Below are positions 16,376-25,262 of a stretch of DNA of 64,000 nt, piece after piece. Position numbers and translations under genes: made by a program. The notes beneath the pieces are model-generated. The model did no database searches. It was not told the origin of the DNA and saw only the letters and a program-made list of their open reading frames with translations. Within the stretch, counting starts at the first letter, position 1, and every line of letters begins with the position of its first letter. This DNA comes from Acidovorax sp. sif1233. GTDB lineage: Bacteria > Pseudomonadota > Gammaproteobacteria > Burkholderiales > Burkholderiaceae_C. The stretch lies in the NCBI RefSeq assembly GCF_019218755.1, contig NZ_JAHUWZ010000004.1, positions 492,405-556,404 on the forward strand. Reading direction: 5' to 3'.

Positions 16376-19300
16376 TCACCGCGCCAGCACCGCCGCCAGC
16401 GCCTTGCCGGTGTGCGTGCCCAGCCGCACCACCTCTTCCGGCACGGTGGCCGCCACGATGCGGCCGCCCTCCCTGCCCCCTTCCGGGCCGAGGTCGATGA
16501 TCCAGTCGGCCTCGGCGATCACGTCGAGGTCGTGCTCGATCACCACCACGCTGTGGCCGCCGTCGACCAGGCGGTGCAGCACGCGGATGAGCTTGTCCAC
16601 GTCGGCCATGTGCAGGCCCACCGTGGGCTCGTCCAGAACGTAGAGCGTGTGCGGCACCTTCTGGCCCCGGCGGCCCACCTCGTCGCGCACCTTCGTCAGC
16701 TCGGTCACGAGCTTGATGCGCTGCGCCTCGCCGCCCGAGAGCGTGGGCGAGGGCTGGCCCAGCGTGAGGTAGCCCAGGCCCACGTCCTTCAGGAGCTGCA
16801 GCGGGTGCGCGATGGAGGGCATGCTGGCGAAGAACTCCACCGCCTCGTCCACCTCCATCTGCAGCACGTCGCCGATGCTCTTGCCGCGCCAGGTCACGGC
16901 CAGCGTCTCGGGGTTGAAGCGCGCGCCGTGGCAGGTCTCGCAGGGCACCTTCACGTCGGGCAGGAAACTCATCTCGATGGTGCGCACGCCCGCGCCCTCG
17001 CAGCTCGCGCAGCGGCCCTCGCCGGTGTTGAAGGAAAAGCGCCCGGCCGCGTAGCCGCGCGCCTTGGCCTCCAGCGTTTCGGCGAACAGCTTGCGGATGG
17101 TGTCCCAGAAGCCGATGTAGGTGGCCGGGCAGCTGCGCGGCGTCTTGCCGATGGGGGTCTGGTCCACTTCGAGCACGCGGTCGATGCTCTCGAAGCCCGA
17201 CAGGCCCGTGCAGCCCACCAGGGGCGGCGCCTTGCCCGCGTCCATCGCGTCGCGCCCGGCCTTGGTGGCGCGCTGCTGCACCCAGGCCTGTACGTTGGCC
17301 AGCAGCACGTCGCGCGCCAGCGTGGACTTGCCCGAGCCGCTCACGCCCGTGACGGCCACCAGGCGGTGCAGCGGCACGGTGGCCGTCACGTCCTGCAGGT
17401 TGTGCAGGTGCGCGCCGTGCACGGTAAGCCAGCGGATCGCGGCGCGCGCCTTGGCATCGGCCAGCGCATCGGCCGTGAGCGCCGCCGCCGCCGCGGCCCG
17501 CTTCTTGACCGCGGCGCTCTGCCGGCCCTTGGGCACGTCGGCGGGTTCGCCCAGCGCGAGGGCCTCGGCGCTCAGCTCGCTCGGCAGCATGCTGCGGCGC
17601 AGCTGCAGCGGGTGTTTCATGGCGTGCAGCAGGTAGCGGCCGGTCTGGGATTCGGGCGCGCCGGTGATGTCGTCCACGCTGCCCTGCGCCACCAGCCGCC
17701 CGCCGCGCTTGCCCGCGCTCGGGCCGATGTCGATGATGTGGTCCGCGCGGCGGATGGTGTCCTCGTCGTGCTCCACCACCACCAGGGTGTTGCCCTTGTC
17801 GCCCAGCTTGTGCAGGGCGTTGAGCAGGATCTGGTTGTCGCGCGCATGCAGGCCGATGGTGGGCTCGTCGAGCACGTAGCACACGCCCTGCAGGTTGCTG
17901 CCCAGCTGCGCGGCCAGGCGGATGCGCTGCGCCTCGCCGCCGCTGAGCGTGGGCGCGCCCCGGTCGAGCGTGAGGTAGGACAGGCCCACTTCCTCCAGGA
18001 ATTCGAGCCGGCTCTGGATCTCGGGCACGAGGTCGCGGGCGATGTCGGCCTCGCGCCGGCTCATGCCGCCTTCGATCTGCAGGGTCTCGATCCAGCGGCG
18101 CACGTCCGTCACCGACAGCGCGGCGATGTCGGTGATGCCGATGCCCGCGAACCGCACCGCGCGCGCCGTGGCGTTCAGGCGCGTGCCCTGGCAGCTGGGG
18201 CAGGCGGTGTCGGCCAGGTCTTCCACCTCGGGCTCGGCGAAGGTCTGCTCGCGGCCCTTTTCCTTGTCGTCCTGCACCGAGTCGTCGAACACCTTGCGCT
18301 GGTCGCGGGTGAGCTTGACGCCCGTGCCCACGCAATCGGGGCACCAGCCGTGCTTGCTGTTGTAACTGAACAGGCGCGGGTCCAGCTCGGCATAGCTGGT
18401 GGCGCACACGGGGCAGGCGCGCTTGGTGGAAAAGGCCTGCAGCTGGCCGATGCCCGCCGTGGGCTGGCCGCTTTCCATGGCGGCGCGCAGGTCGCCGATG
18501 CTGCTGAGCACGTGCACCACGCCCTTGCCGTGCGTGAGGGCCTCGGCCAGCGAGGCGCGCAGCAGCGCCTCGTTCCCTGCGGACACCTCGACGCTGGCCA
18601 CGGGCAGTTCGATGGTGTGCTCCTTGAAGCGGTCGATGCGCGGGAAATGGGTGGTGGGCAGGAAATTGCCGTCCACCCGCAAATGCGTGTAGCCGCGCGG
18701 CCGCGCCCAGTCCGCCAGTTCGGTGTACACGCCCTTGCGGTTCATCACCAGCGGCGCGAGCAGCCCGATGTGCTGGCCCCGGAACTGCGTGAGCAGCTGG
18801 GCGGCGATGCTCTCGGGCGTCTGCGGCTGCACGGCCGCGCCGTCCTTCACGCAGTGCTGGGTGCCGAGCTTGACGTACAGCAGGCGCAGGAAGTGCCACA
18901 CCTCGGTGGTGGTGCCCACCGTGGACTTGCGCCCGCCGCGCGACAGGCGCTGCTCGATGGCCACGGTGGGCGGTATGCCGTACACCGCATCCACCTCGGG
19001 CCGGCCGGCCGGCTGCACGATGGACCGCGCATAGGCGTTGAGCGATTCGAGGTAGCGCCGCTGCCCCTCGTTGAACAGGATGTCGAACGCGAGCGTGGAC
19101 TTGCCCGAGCCGCTCACGCCCGTGACCACGTTGAATTGGCCGCGCGGGATGTTCACGCTCAGGTTCTTGAGGTTGTGCTCCTTGGCGTTGACGATTTCAA
19201 TGGCGTTTTTGGCCGCTGGCGCTTTATCCATGAGCGCAGAGCGCTCCTGTTTTCGTAGCGCCGCGGCTTTTTCGTGCACCGAGTGGCCGCCGATGCCCAG

Positions 19301-22243
19301 CGTGAGTTCGTAGTCGCGCAGCGCCAGGCCCGTGTGCGAGGTGGCGTGCTGGCGCACGTCCTCGGGCGTGCCCTCGGCCACGACGAGGCCGCCCGCGTCG
19401 CCGCCCTCGGGGCCCAGGTCGATGAGCCAGTCGCTCGCGCGGATCACGTCCAGGTTGTGCTCGATGACGATGAGCGAGTGCCCCGCGTCGATGAGCTTGC
19501 GCAGCGCGCGCATGAGCTTGGCGATGTCGTCGAAGTGCAGGCCCGTGGTGGGCTCGTCGAACAGGAACAAGGTGCCCTTGCGCGCTATCGTCTGGCGCGA
19601 CTTGCTTTGCACGCGGGCCGCTTCCGCCAGAAAGCCCGCCAGCTTCAGGCGCTGCGCCTCGCCGCCGCTGAGCGTGGGCACGGGCTGGCCCAGCGCCACG
19701 TATTCGAGCCCCACGTCCACGATGGGCTGCAGCGCGCGGATCACGTCGCGGTCGGCGGCGAACAGCGCGGCGGCCTCGGCCACCGTGAGGGCCAGCACGT
19801 CGGCCACGTTCAGGGCCCTGCCGCCCCGCTCGATGGTGATCTCCAGGATCTCGGGCCGGTAGCGCTTGCCGTCGCAATCGGGGCAGCGCAGGTACACGTC
19901 CGACAAAAACTGCATCTCCACATGCTCGAAGCCCGAGCCGCCGCAGGTCGGGCAGCGCCCGTCGCCGCTATTGAAGCTGAACTTGCTGGCGGTGTAGCTG
20001 CGCTGCCTGGACAGCGGCGCCACGGCGTACAGCTCGCGGATGCTGTCCCAGGCGCCCACGTAGCTCACGGGGTTGGAGCGGGCCGTCTTGCCGATGGGCG
20101 ACTGGTCCACGAACACCACGTCCGAGAGGTGGTCCGCGCCCAGCATGCGGTCGTGCGCGCCCGGCGTGTCGGTGGCCTTGCCGAAGTGGCGCAGCAGCGC
20201 GGGGGCCAGCACGTCCTGGATCAGGCTCGACTTGCCCGAACCGCTCACGCCGGTGACGGTGACCAGGCGCTGCAGCGGGAACTCGACCGACACGTTCTGC
20301 AGGTTGTGCTCGCGCGCGCCTTCCAGGATGAGGCGCGGCGTGGACTCGGTCACCATGCGCTTGAAGCCGAAGCCCACGTGCTTGCGCCCGCCCAGGTAGG
20401 CGCCGGTGAGCGTGTCGGCATGGCGCAGGTCGGCCGTGGTGCCATCGAACACGATCTGCCCGCCCAGGCGGCCGGGGCCGGGGCCCATGTCGATCATGCG
20501 GTCGGCCGCGAGCATCACGGCCGGGTCGTGCTCGACCACCACCAGGGTGTTGCCCGCGTCGCGCAGGCGCAGCATGGCCTCGGTGATGCGGTGCATATCG
20601 CGCGGGTGCAGGCCGATGCTGGGCTCGTCCAGCACGAACAGCGTGTTGACCAGGCTGGTGCCCAATGCGGTCGTCAGGTTGATGCGCTGCACCTCGCCGC
20701 CGCTGAGCGTGCGGCTTTGGCGGTCCAGCGTGAGGTAGCCGATGCCCACGTCGCACAGGTACTTCAGGCGCGTGGTGATTTCTTCATGCAGGAGTTTCAG
20801 CGCCTGCGCATCGCCACCGGCCGCGGCGTCGCCCACAGGCAGCTCCATGCGGTCGAAGAAGCGGCGCAGCCGGTCGATGGGCAGCAGCATCAGGTCGTGC
20901 AGGCACAGGCCGGGCAGGGCTTCGAGCTGCTCGCGCGACCACAACACGCCCTCGGGCATGAAGCGGCGGGCAGGATCGACCGCGGCGTCCGCATCCTCCT
21001 TGCTGCCCACGCGCCAGAGCAGGCTCTCGGTCTTGAGGCGCGCGCCCGCGCAGGTGGGGCACGGCGTGTAGCTGCGGTACTTGGACAGCAGCACGCGGAT
21101 GTGCATCTTGTAGGCCTTGCTCTCCAGGTACTCGAAGAAGCGCTTGATGCCGTACCACTGCTTGCTCCACTGCCCGTCCTTGTAGCCCGGCGTGCCGCCG
21201 ATGACCCATTTCTTCTGGTCGTCGGTGAGCTTGTACCAGGGAGTGTCGCGCGGGATGCCGGCCGCCTCGGCATGGCGCATGAGGTCGTCCTGCGCTTCCT
21301 TCCAGGCGGGGGTCTGGATGGTCTTGATCGCGCCCGCGCGCAGCGTGAGCCTGTCGTTGGGGATCACGAGGCCGTAGTCCACGCCGATCACGCGGCCGAA
21401 GCCCCGGCAGCTCTCGCAGGCGCCCACGGCGGAGTTGAACGAGAACATCGAGGGAATGGGGTCGCTGTAGCGCAGGTCGCTGTCGGGGCAGTGCAGGCCG
21501 GTCGAGAAGCGCCACAGCTCGGGCTCGCCCTCGTCCACGAGGCGGTACACGTTCAGGCGCCCCGTGCCGCGCTTGAGCGCGACCTCGATGGCCTCGACCA
21601 CGCGCGCCTTCTCGGCGTGGCCCAGGCGGAACCGGTCGGCCACCACATCGAGCACCTTGCGCGGGCCCGTGGACGTGGCCACCTCGCGCTCGGCCTGCAC
21701 CTTGGTGAAGCCGCTGGCGGACAGCCACTGCTCGACCTGCTCGGCCGACGTGCCGCCCGGCAGCTCCACGGGGAATGTCAGCACGATGCGGGGGTCGCCG
21801 GCCTCGGCGCCGCGGCGCTGCAGCTCGGCGTAGATGGTCTCGGGCGAGTCGTGGCGCACCGGCTGGGCGGTCTGCTTGTCGAACAGCTGTCCGGCGCGCG
21901 CGAACAGGAGCTTCAGGTGGTCGTTGAGCTCCGTCATCGTGCCCACAGTGGAGCGGCTGGAGCGCACGGGGTTGGTCTGGTCGATGGCGATGGCGGGCGG
22001 CACGCCCTCGACCTTGTCCACCGCCGGCTTGTCCATGCGGTCGAGGAACTGGCGCGCGTAGGCGCTGAAGGTCTCCACGTAGCGGCGCTGGCCCTCGGCG
22101 TACAGCGTGTCGAACACCAGGCTGGACTTGCCCGAGCCGCTGGGGCCGGTGACCACGGTGAGCTCCCCCGTGCGGATGTCCAGATCCAGGTTCTTGAGGT
22201 TGTGCTGGCGTGCGCCGCGGATACGGATCAGTCCCTGGGTCAT
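16376..22243 (-). CDS. uvrA: double-length UvrA, excinuclease ABC subunit A (tandem fusion)
   Basis: A 1955-residue protein made of two complete UvrA modules in one frame (about 1-985 and 1020-1955). It has four Walker A motifs (GPSGSGKSS at 33, then three GVSGSGKS) and four ABC signatures (LSGGEVQRI, LSGGEAQRLKL, LSGGEAQRIRL, LSGGEAQRIKL). Zinc-binding CxxC pairs (CESC, CPTC, CPDC, CPVC, CASC, CETC) recur. UvrA normally is about 940 residues and works as a dimer loading UvrB at DNA damage; here one chain could supply both protomers. Such long UvrAs are known in beta-proteobacteria. The joint at residues about 994-1017 is encoded by a family A repeat. ATG at 22243 gives the canonical start IRIRGARQHNL. 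Confidence 0.95.
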   Translation of the reverse strand: MTQGLIRIRGARQHNLKNLDLDIRTGELTVVTGPSGSGKSSLVFDTLYAEGQRRYVETFSAYARQFLDRMDKPAVDKVEGVPPAIAIDQTNPVRSSRSTVGTMTELNDHLKLLFARAGQLFDKQTAQPVRHDSPETIYAELQRRGAEAGDPRIVLTFPVELPGGTSAEQVEQWLSASGFTKVQAEREVATSTGPRKVLDVVADRFRLGHAEKARVVEAIEVALKRGTGRLNVYRLVDEGEPELWRFSTGLHCPDSDLRYSDPIPSMFSFNSAVGACESCRGFGRVIGVDYGLVIPNDRLTLRAGAIKTIQTPAWKEAQDDLMRHAEAAGIPRDTPWYKLTDDQKKWVIGGTPGYKDGQWSKQWYGIKRFFEYLESKAYKMHIRVLLSKYRSYTPCPTCAGARLKTESLLWRVGSKEDADAAVDPARRFMPEGVLWSREQLEALPGLCLHDLMLLPIDRLRRFFDRMELPVGDAAAGGDAQALKLLHEEITTRLKYLCDVGIGYLTLDRQSRTLSGGEVQRINLTTALGTSLVNTLFVLDEPSIGLHPRDMHRITEAMLRLRDAGNTLVVVEHDPAVMLAADRMIDMGPGPGRLGGQIVFDGTTADLRHADTLTGAYLGGRKHVGFGFKRMVTESTPRLILEGAREHNLQNVSVEFPLQRLVTVTGVSGSGKSSLIQDVLAPALLRHFGKATDTPGAHDRMLGADHLSDVVFVDQSPIGKTARSNPVSYVGAWDSIRELYAVAPLSRQRSYTASKFSFNSGDGRCPTCGGSGFEHVEMQFLSDVYLRCPDCDGKRYRPEILEITIERGGRALNVADVLALTVAEAAALFAADRDVIRALQPIVDVGLEYVALGQPVPTLSGGEAQRLKLAGFLAEAARVQSKSRQTIARKGTLFLFDEPTTGLHFDDIAKLMRALRKLIDAGHSLIVIEHNLDVIRASDWLIDLGPEGGDAGGLVVAEGTPEDVRQHATSHTGLALRDYELTLGIGGHSVHEKAAALRKQERSALMDKAPAAKNAIEIVNAKEHNLKNLSVNIPRGQFNVVTGVSGSGKSTLAFDILFNEGQRRYLESLNAYARSIVQPAGRPEVDAVYGIPPTVAIEQRLSRGGRKSTVGTTTEVWHFLRLLYVKLGTQHCVKDGAAVQPQTPESIAAQLLTQFRGQHIGLLAPLVMNRKGVYTELADWARPRGYTHLRVDGNFLPTTHFPRIDRFKEHTIELPVASVEVSAGNEALLRASLAEALTHGKGVVHVLSSIGDLRAAMESGQPTAGIGQLQAFSTKRACPVCATSYAELDPRLFSYNSKHGWCPDCVGTGVKLTRDQRKVFDDSVQDDKEKGREQTFAEPEVEDLADTACPSCQGTRLNATARAVRFAGIGITDIAALSVTDVRRWIETLQIEGGMSRREADIARDLVPEIQSRLEFLEEVGLSYLTLDRGAPTLSGGEAQRIRLAAQLGSNLQGVCYVLDEPTIGLHARDNQILLNALHKLGDKGNTLVVVEHDEDTIRRADHIIDIGPSAGKRGGRLVAQGSVDDITGAPESQTGRYLLHAMKHPLQLRRSMLPSELSAEALALGEPADVPKGRQSAAVKKRAAAAAALTADALADAKARAAIRWLTVHGAHLHNLQDVTATVPLHRLVAVTGVSGSGKSTLARDVLLANVQAWVQQRATKAGRDAMDAGKAPPLVGCTGLSGFESIDRVLEVDQTPIGKTPRSCPATYIGFWDTIRKLFAETLEAKARGYAAGRFSFNTGEGRCASCEGAGVRTIEMSFLPDVKVPCETCHGARFNPETLAVTWRGKSIGDVLQMEVDEAVEFFASMPSIAHPLQLLKDVGLGYLTLGQPSPTLSGGEAQRIKLVTELTKVRDEVGRRGQKVPHTLYVLDEPTVGLHMADVDKLIRVLHRLVDGGHSVVVIEHDLDVIAEADWIIDLGPEGGREGGRIVAATVPEEVVRLGTHTGKALAAVLAR
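19193..19259 (-). repeat. family A repeat read in frame at the UvrA-UvrA joint, copy 4
   Basis: On the minus strand GCTACGAAAACAGGAGCGCT, then CTGCGCTCATGGATAAAGCG, then CCAGCGGCCAAAAACGCC. It aligns without gaps to the copy at 46884 (shared ATGGATAAAG core) and to the copy inside mccB (shared GCTAC..A...AGGAGC). It encodes about 22 linker residues (ALRKQERSALMDKAPAAKNA) between the two UvrA modules. Confidence 0.75.
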
Positions 22244-22372
22244 GGAGGCAGTCTTTTTCGAGGGTGAGGCGGGACATTCTAGGCACCGCCACGGACCCCG
22301 TCCGGCCATGCCGCAATAGCCCCTGATCGCACATCTGCTGACAAGTCCTGTCACACCTTCGGGTTATGCCGA

Positions 22373-22401
22373 TTCGCAAACCGAGGACATTTGTCTAGAG
22401 T
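22373..22401 (+). promoter_or_regulatory. candidate promoter of the first ABC binding-protein gene
   Basis: TTCGCA (22373-22378) and TAGAGT (22396-22401) with a 17-bp spacer match sigma-70 hexamers at 4 of 6 positions each. The implied start lies about 20 bp before the AAAGGAGA ribosome site. Confidence 0.3.
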
Positions 22402-22427
22402 GGCCGGACAATTCAAAGGAGACGACC

Positions 22428-23543
22428 ATGCACACATGGACACAATGGGGAGCCGCGACCGCCCTGGCCGCCGCGCTGTGCGGCACCGGCCATGCCCAGA
22501 TCCTGATCGGCCAGACCGCGGGCTTCTCCGGGCAGGTGGCGGCGGGCGTGAAGGAGACCACCGATGGCGCCCTGCTGCACATCGAGGCCGTCAATGCCAA
22601 GGGCGGTGTCCACGGCCAGAAGATCGAGCTGACCTCGCTGGACGACAAGTTCGACCCCAAGCTGGCCGCCGCGAACGCGCGCAAGCTGATCGAGGAGAAC
22701 AACGTGTCCGCGCTGTTCCTCACGCGCGGCACGCCCCACACCGAAGCCATCATCCCCCTGCTGGAGAAGCATGGCGTGGCGCTGGTGGGCCCGTCCACGG
22801 GCGCGATGGTGCTGCACCAGCCGGTGCGCAAGTACATCTTCAACGTGCGCGCCACCTACCAGCGCGAGGCGGAAAAGGCCATGACCCACCTGGCCTCCAT
22901 GGGCATTTCGCGCATCGCCGTGGTGTACGCGGACGACAGCTTTGGCGCCGACGGCGTGGCCGGCGCCCAGAAGGGCCTGGCGGCCGCCAAGCTCACGCCC
23001 GTGGTGCTGGAAAAGTTCGACCGCGCCAAGCCCGATTTCGCGCCCATCGCGGCCAAGGTGGCCAAGGCCGATACCCAGGCCGTGCTGATGATCGCCTCGG
23101 GTTCAGCCGTGGTGGACGCAGGCAACGCGCTGCGCGGCGCGGGCTCGGCCGCGCAGATCGTGACGCTGTCCAACAACGCCTCGGGCGGCTTCATCAAGAG
23201 CCTGGGGAACAACGCGCGCGGCGTGATCGTGACGCAGGTGTATCCCAATGAGCGCGCGGTGACCTATGCCATGGTGAAGGAGGCCCAGGAACTCGCGCGG
23301 GCCAAGGGCCTCACCGAGATCACGCCCGCCATGCTGGAGGGTTTTGCCGCGGCCAAGGTGCTGGTGGAAGGGCTCAGGCGCGCCGGCCCCAAGCCCAGCC
23401 GCGAAAAGATCCATGCGGCGCTCGAGAGCATCCGGAAGCTGGACCTGGGCGGCCTGGAGGTCTCCTATGGCCCGGACGACCACACGGGCCTGGACTTCGC
23501 GGACTTGTCCATCATCGGCACCGACGGCAAGTTCCGCCGCTGA
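22428..23543 (+). CDS. ABC transporter substrate-binding protein (branched-chain amino acid/amide type), paralog 1
   Basis: A 371-residue periplasmic binding protein of the LivK/HAAT class. The signal peptide runs to about residue 23 (ALCGTGHA), and the mature chain opens with QILIGQTAGFSG. Type I fold segments include HIEAVNAKGGVHGQKIEL, DDKFDPKLAAANARKLI, GPSTGAMVLHQPV and VYADDSFGADG. The start is set by AAAGGAGA 8 bp upstream. The ligand is unknown. No permease or ATPase genes are nearby. The next gene downstream is a close paralog, suggesting tandem duplication with changed specificity. Confidence 0.92.
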   Translation: MHTWTQWGAATALAAALCGTGHAQILIGQTAGFSGQVAAGVKETTDGALLHIEAVNAKGGVHGQKIELTSLDDKFDPKLAAANARKLIEENNVSALFLTRGTPHTEAIIPLLEKHGVALVGPSTGAMVLHQPVRKYIFNVRATYQREAEKAMTHLASMGISRIAVVYADDSFGADGVAGAQKGLAAAKLTPVVLEKFDRAKPDFAPIAAKVAKADTQAVLMIASGSAVVDAGNALRGAGSAAQIVTLSNNASGGFIKSLGNNARGVIVTQVYPNERAVTYAMVKEAQELARAKGLTEITPAMLEGFAAAKVLVEGLRRAGPKPSREKIHAALESIRKLDLGGLEVSYGPDDHTGLDFADLSIIGTDGKFRR

Positions 23544-23590
23544 AGTGTTGCGAAATACCCGCAAACCCGGGAAGAAATTGTTGACAAATC

Positions 23591-23617
23591 AGTGAAAACA
23601 CCCCCTGGCCGCTACGC
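23591..23617. repeat. possible family A repeat remnant, copy 5
   Basis: AGTGAAAACACCCCCTGGCC repeats the AAAACACCCCCTGGC edge of copy 2, followed by GCTACGC. The palindromic core is missing. It lies between the two paralogous binding-protein genes. Confidence 0.35.
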
Positions 23618-23683
23618 ACTTCTACGGATGCCCTGCGGTGCCCAGTCCCTAAACTCGGGCACCTCAATGAAGAGAGGAGCACC

Positions 23684-24808
23684 ATGACAGTCCCTGGCAC
23701 CCTTGCGAAATGCGCCGCCGCGCTGCTCACCCTGGCGCTCGGCGCGGCCCAGGTCCACGCGCAGATCCTCATCGGCCAGACGGTGGGCATCACCGGCTCC
23801 GCCGCCGCCACGGTGGCCGAATCCATGCGGGGTGCCGCCCTCTACCTCGACCACGTCAACAGCAAGGGCGGCGTGGGCGGCCAGAAGGTGGAGGTCGTGT
23901 CGATGGACGACAAGTTCGACCCCAAGCTGACGCTGGAGAACACCCGCGCCCTCATCGAGGAGAAAGGCGTGATCGGGCTGTTCATGACGCGCGGCACGCC
24001 CCACACCCAGGGGATCATTCCGCTGCTGGAACAGCATGCCGTGCCGCTGGTGGGGCCCTCCACGGGCGCCATCGCGCTGCACCAGCCGGTGAACAAGTAC
24101 ATCTTCAACGTGCGCGCCCCCTACCAGCGCGAAGTGGAAAAGGCCATCACCCACCTCAACACCCTGGGCATCAAGCGCATCGGCGTGGTGCATGTGGACG
24201 ACACCTTTGGCGCCGACGGCCTGGCGGGCGCGCAGTCCGGGTTCAAGGCCAACCAGCTGGAAGCCCTCTTCGTCGAGAAGTTCGACCGCGCCAAGCCCGA
24301 CTACAGCGCCATCGCCCCGCGCGTGGCACAGAAGGAGCCCCAGGCCATCATCTTCATCGGCACGGGCGCGGCCGTGGTGGACGGCATCAAGGCGCTGCGC
24401 GCCGCCGGCGCGACCGGGCAGATCGTGACGCTGTCCAACAATGCCTCGGGCGGCTTCGTCAAGGCGCTGGGCGAACAGGCCCGGGGCGTGGTGGTCACGC
24501 AGGTGTTCCCGTCGGAGCGGTCCTTGAACTACGCGGTGATCAAGGAGGCCATGGACCTGGTGCGCGCCAGGAACCTGGGCGAGCTGACCCCCGCCATGGT
24601 GGAAGGCTTCGTGAGCGCCAAGGTGCTCGTGGAAGGCTTGAAGCGCGCGGGCGCCAAGCCGGACCGCGCCAGGCTGCAGGCCGGGCTGGAGAGCATCCGG
24701 AAATGGGACCTGGGCGGGCTGGAACTGAGCTACAGCGCCACGGACCACAGCGGGCTGGATTTCTCCGACCTGTCCATCATCGGAAGCGACGGCCGCTTCA
24801 AGCGCTGA
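23684..24808 (+). CDS. ABC transporter substrate-binding protein (branched-chain amino acid/amide type), paralog 2
   Basis: A 374-residue paralog of the preceding protein. It shares QILIGQT, DDKFDPKL, FMTRGTPHTQ, GPSTGAIALHQPVNKYIFN, TLSNNASGGFVKALG and the same C-terminal LDFSDLSIIGSDGRFKR pattern with only small changes. The signal peptide ends near AQVHA (about residue 25). The ribosome site is GAGGAGC. The 140-bp spacer and its own leader suggest separate expression. A strong terminator follows. It probably binds a related ligand and docks with a permease encoded elsewhere. Confidence 0.92.
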   Translation: MTVPGTLAKCAAALLTLALGAAQVHAQILIGQTVGITGSAAATVAESMRGAALYLDHVNSKGGVGGQKVEVVSMDDKFDPKLTLENTRALIEEKGVIGLFMTRGTPHTQGIIPLLEQHAVPLVGPSTGAIALHQPVNKYIFNVRAPYQREVEKAITHLNTLGIKRIGVVHVDDTFGADGLAGAQSGFKANQLEALFVEKFDRAKPDYSAIAPRVAQKEPQAIIFIGTGAAVVDGIKALRAAGATGQIVTLSNNASGGFVKALGEQARGVVVTQVFPSERSLNYAVIKEAMDLVRARNLGELTPAMVEGFVSAKVLVEGLKRAGAKPDRARLQAGLESIRKWDLGGLELSYSATDHSGLDFSDLSIIGSDGRFKR

Positions 24809-24828
24809 GCAAGGCCCCCGCAAAAGAA

Positions 24829-24861
24829 AAAAGCCCGAAGCCAGTGGCTTCGGGCTTTTTC
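24829..24861 (+). terminator. rho-independent terminator after the binding-protein pair
   Basis: AAGCCCGAAGCC, loop AGT, GGCTTCGGGCTT, then TTT, preceded by a run of A. A perfect 12-bp stem with T-tract on the plus strand and A-run on the other makes it bidirectional between the rightward binding protein and the leftward small gene. Confidence 0.92.
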
Positions 24862-24925
24862 ATGGAGGCCCGCAGGGCCCCGGGGCACGCACCCCGCGTC
24901 CCGGGGCCGCCATGGACTCAGCGCA

Positions 24926-25120
24926 TCACTGCGCGCTGGCGGCCGAAGCCGGCGCCGACGCGGGCGCAGCCGCCGCCGGCGCGCTGGCCGCAGGCTCGGG
25001 CGCATGCACGGCATCGGCGCCGTGCTTCTCGCCGCCCATGTCGGCCTTGTCGCCCGCCTTGATGATCACGTACATCGACAACGCGGCGAACAGGACGAAA
25101 CCAACAACAATCTTCCACAT
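24926..25120 (-). CDS. 64-residue single-pass membrane protein
   Basis: MWKIVVGFVLFAALSMYVII forms one N-terminal transmembrane helix, followed by KAGDKADMGGEKHG and an Ala/Pro-rich tail ending ASAASAQ. The start at 25120 is supported by AAGGAG 8 bp upstream; a longer frame from 25150 lacks one. The tail probably faces the periplasm. I do not recognise a function. Downstream lies the bidirectional terminator. Confidence 0.75.
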   Translation of the reverse strand: MWKIVVGFVLFAALSMYVIIKAGDKADMGGEKHGADAVHAPEPAASAPAAAAPASAPASAASAQ

Positions 25121-25214
25121 ATCAATATCTCCTTGGATGGGTTTGTTCAATCAAGGGGCCTGGAGCGCGGCGTTGTAGGTTGTACTGGTGCAGCACAAGC
25201 CCCTTGATGGAACA

Positions 25215-25244
25215 CAGGGCCCGACCCTTGCGGGGCGGGCCCTG
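25215..25244 (-). terminator. hairpin downstream of the MHS symporter gene
   Basis: CAGGGCCCG and CGGGCCCTG form a perfect 9-bp stem with a 12-base loop, 18 bp past the symporter stop. There is no T-tract on the minus strand, so it may stabilise the mRNA end rather than terminate alone. Confidence 0.5.
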
Positions 25245-25262
25245 CACACCGATCAGAAACGG

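Noticed and set aside
16376..22243. Double length of uvrA as an assembly or duplication artefact
   Set aside because: The two halves differ in sequence throughout and the frame is unbroken across 5.9 kb, so it is not a duplicated read or collapsed repeat.
19274..22267. 997-codon open frame on the plus strand antisense to uvrA (and a 981-codon one at 16313-19258)
   Set aside because: Long antisense frames are expected opposite high-GC genes. The translations are His/Ala/Gly/Arg-rich with no family motif, while the minus frame has full UvrA motifs.
23581..23586. TTGACA as a -35 box for the second binding-protein gene
   Set aside because: No acceptable -10 hexamer lies 15-19 bp downstream; the sequence there is CCCCCTGG.
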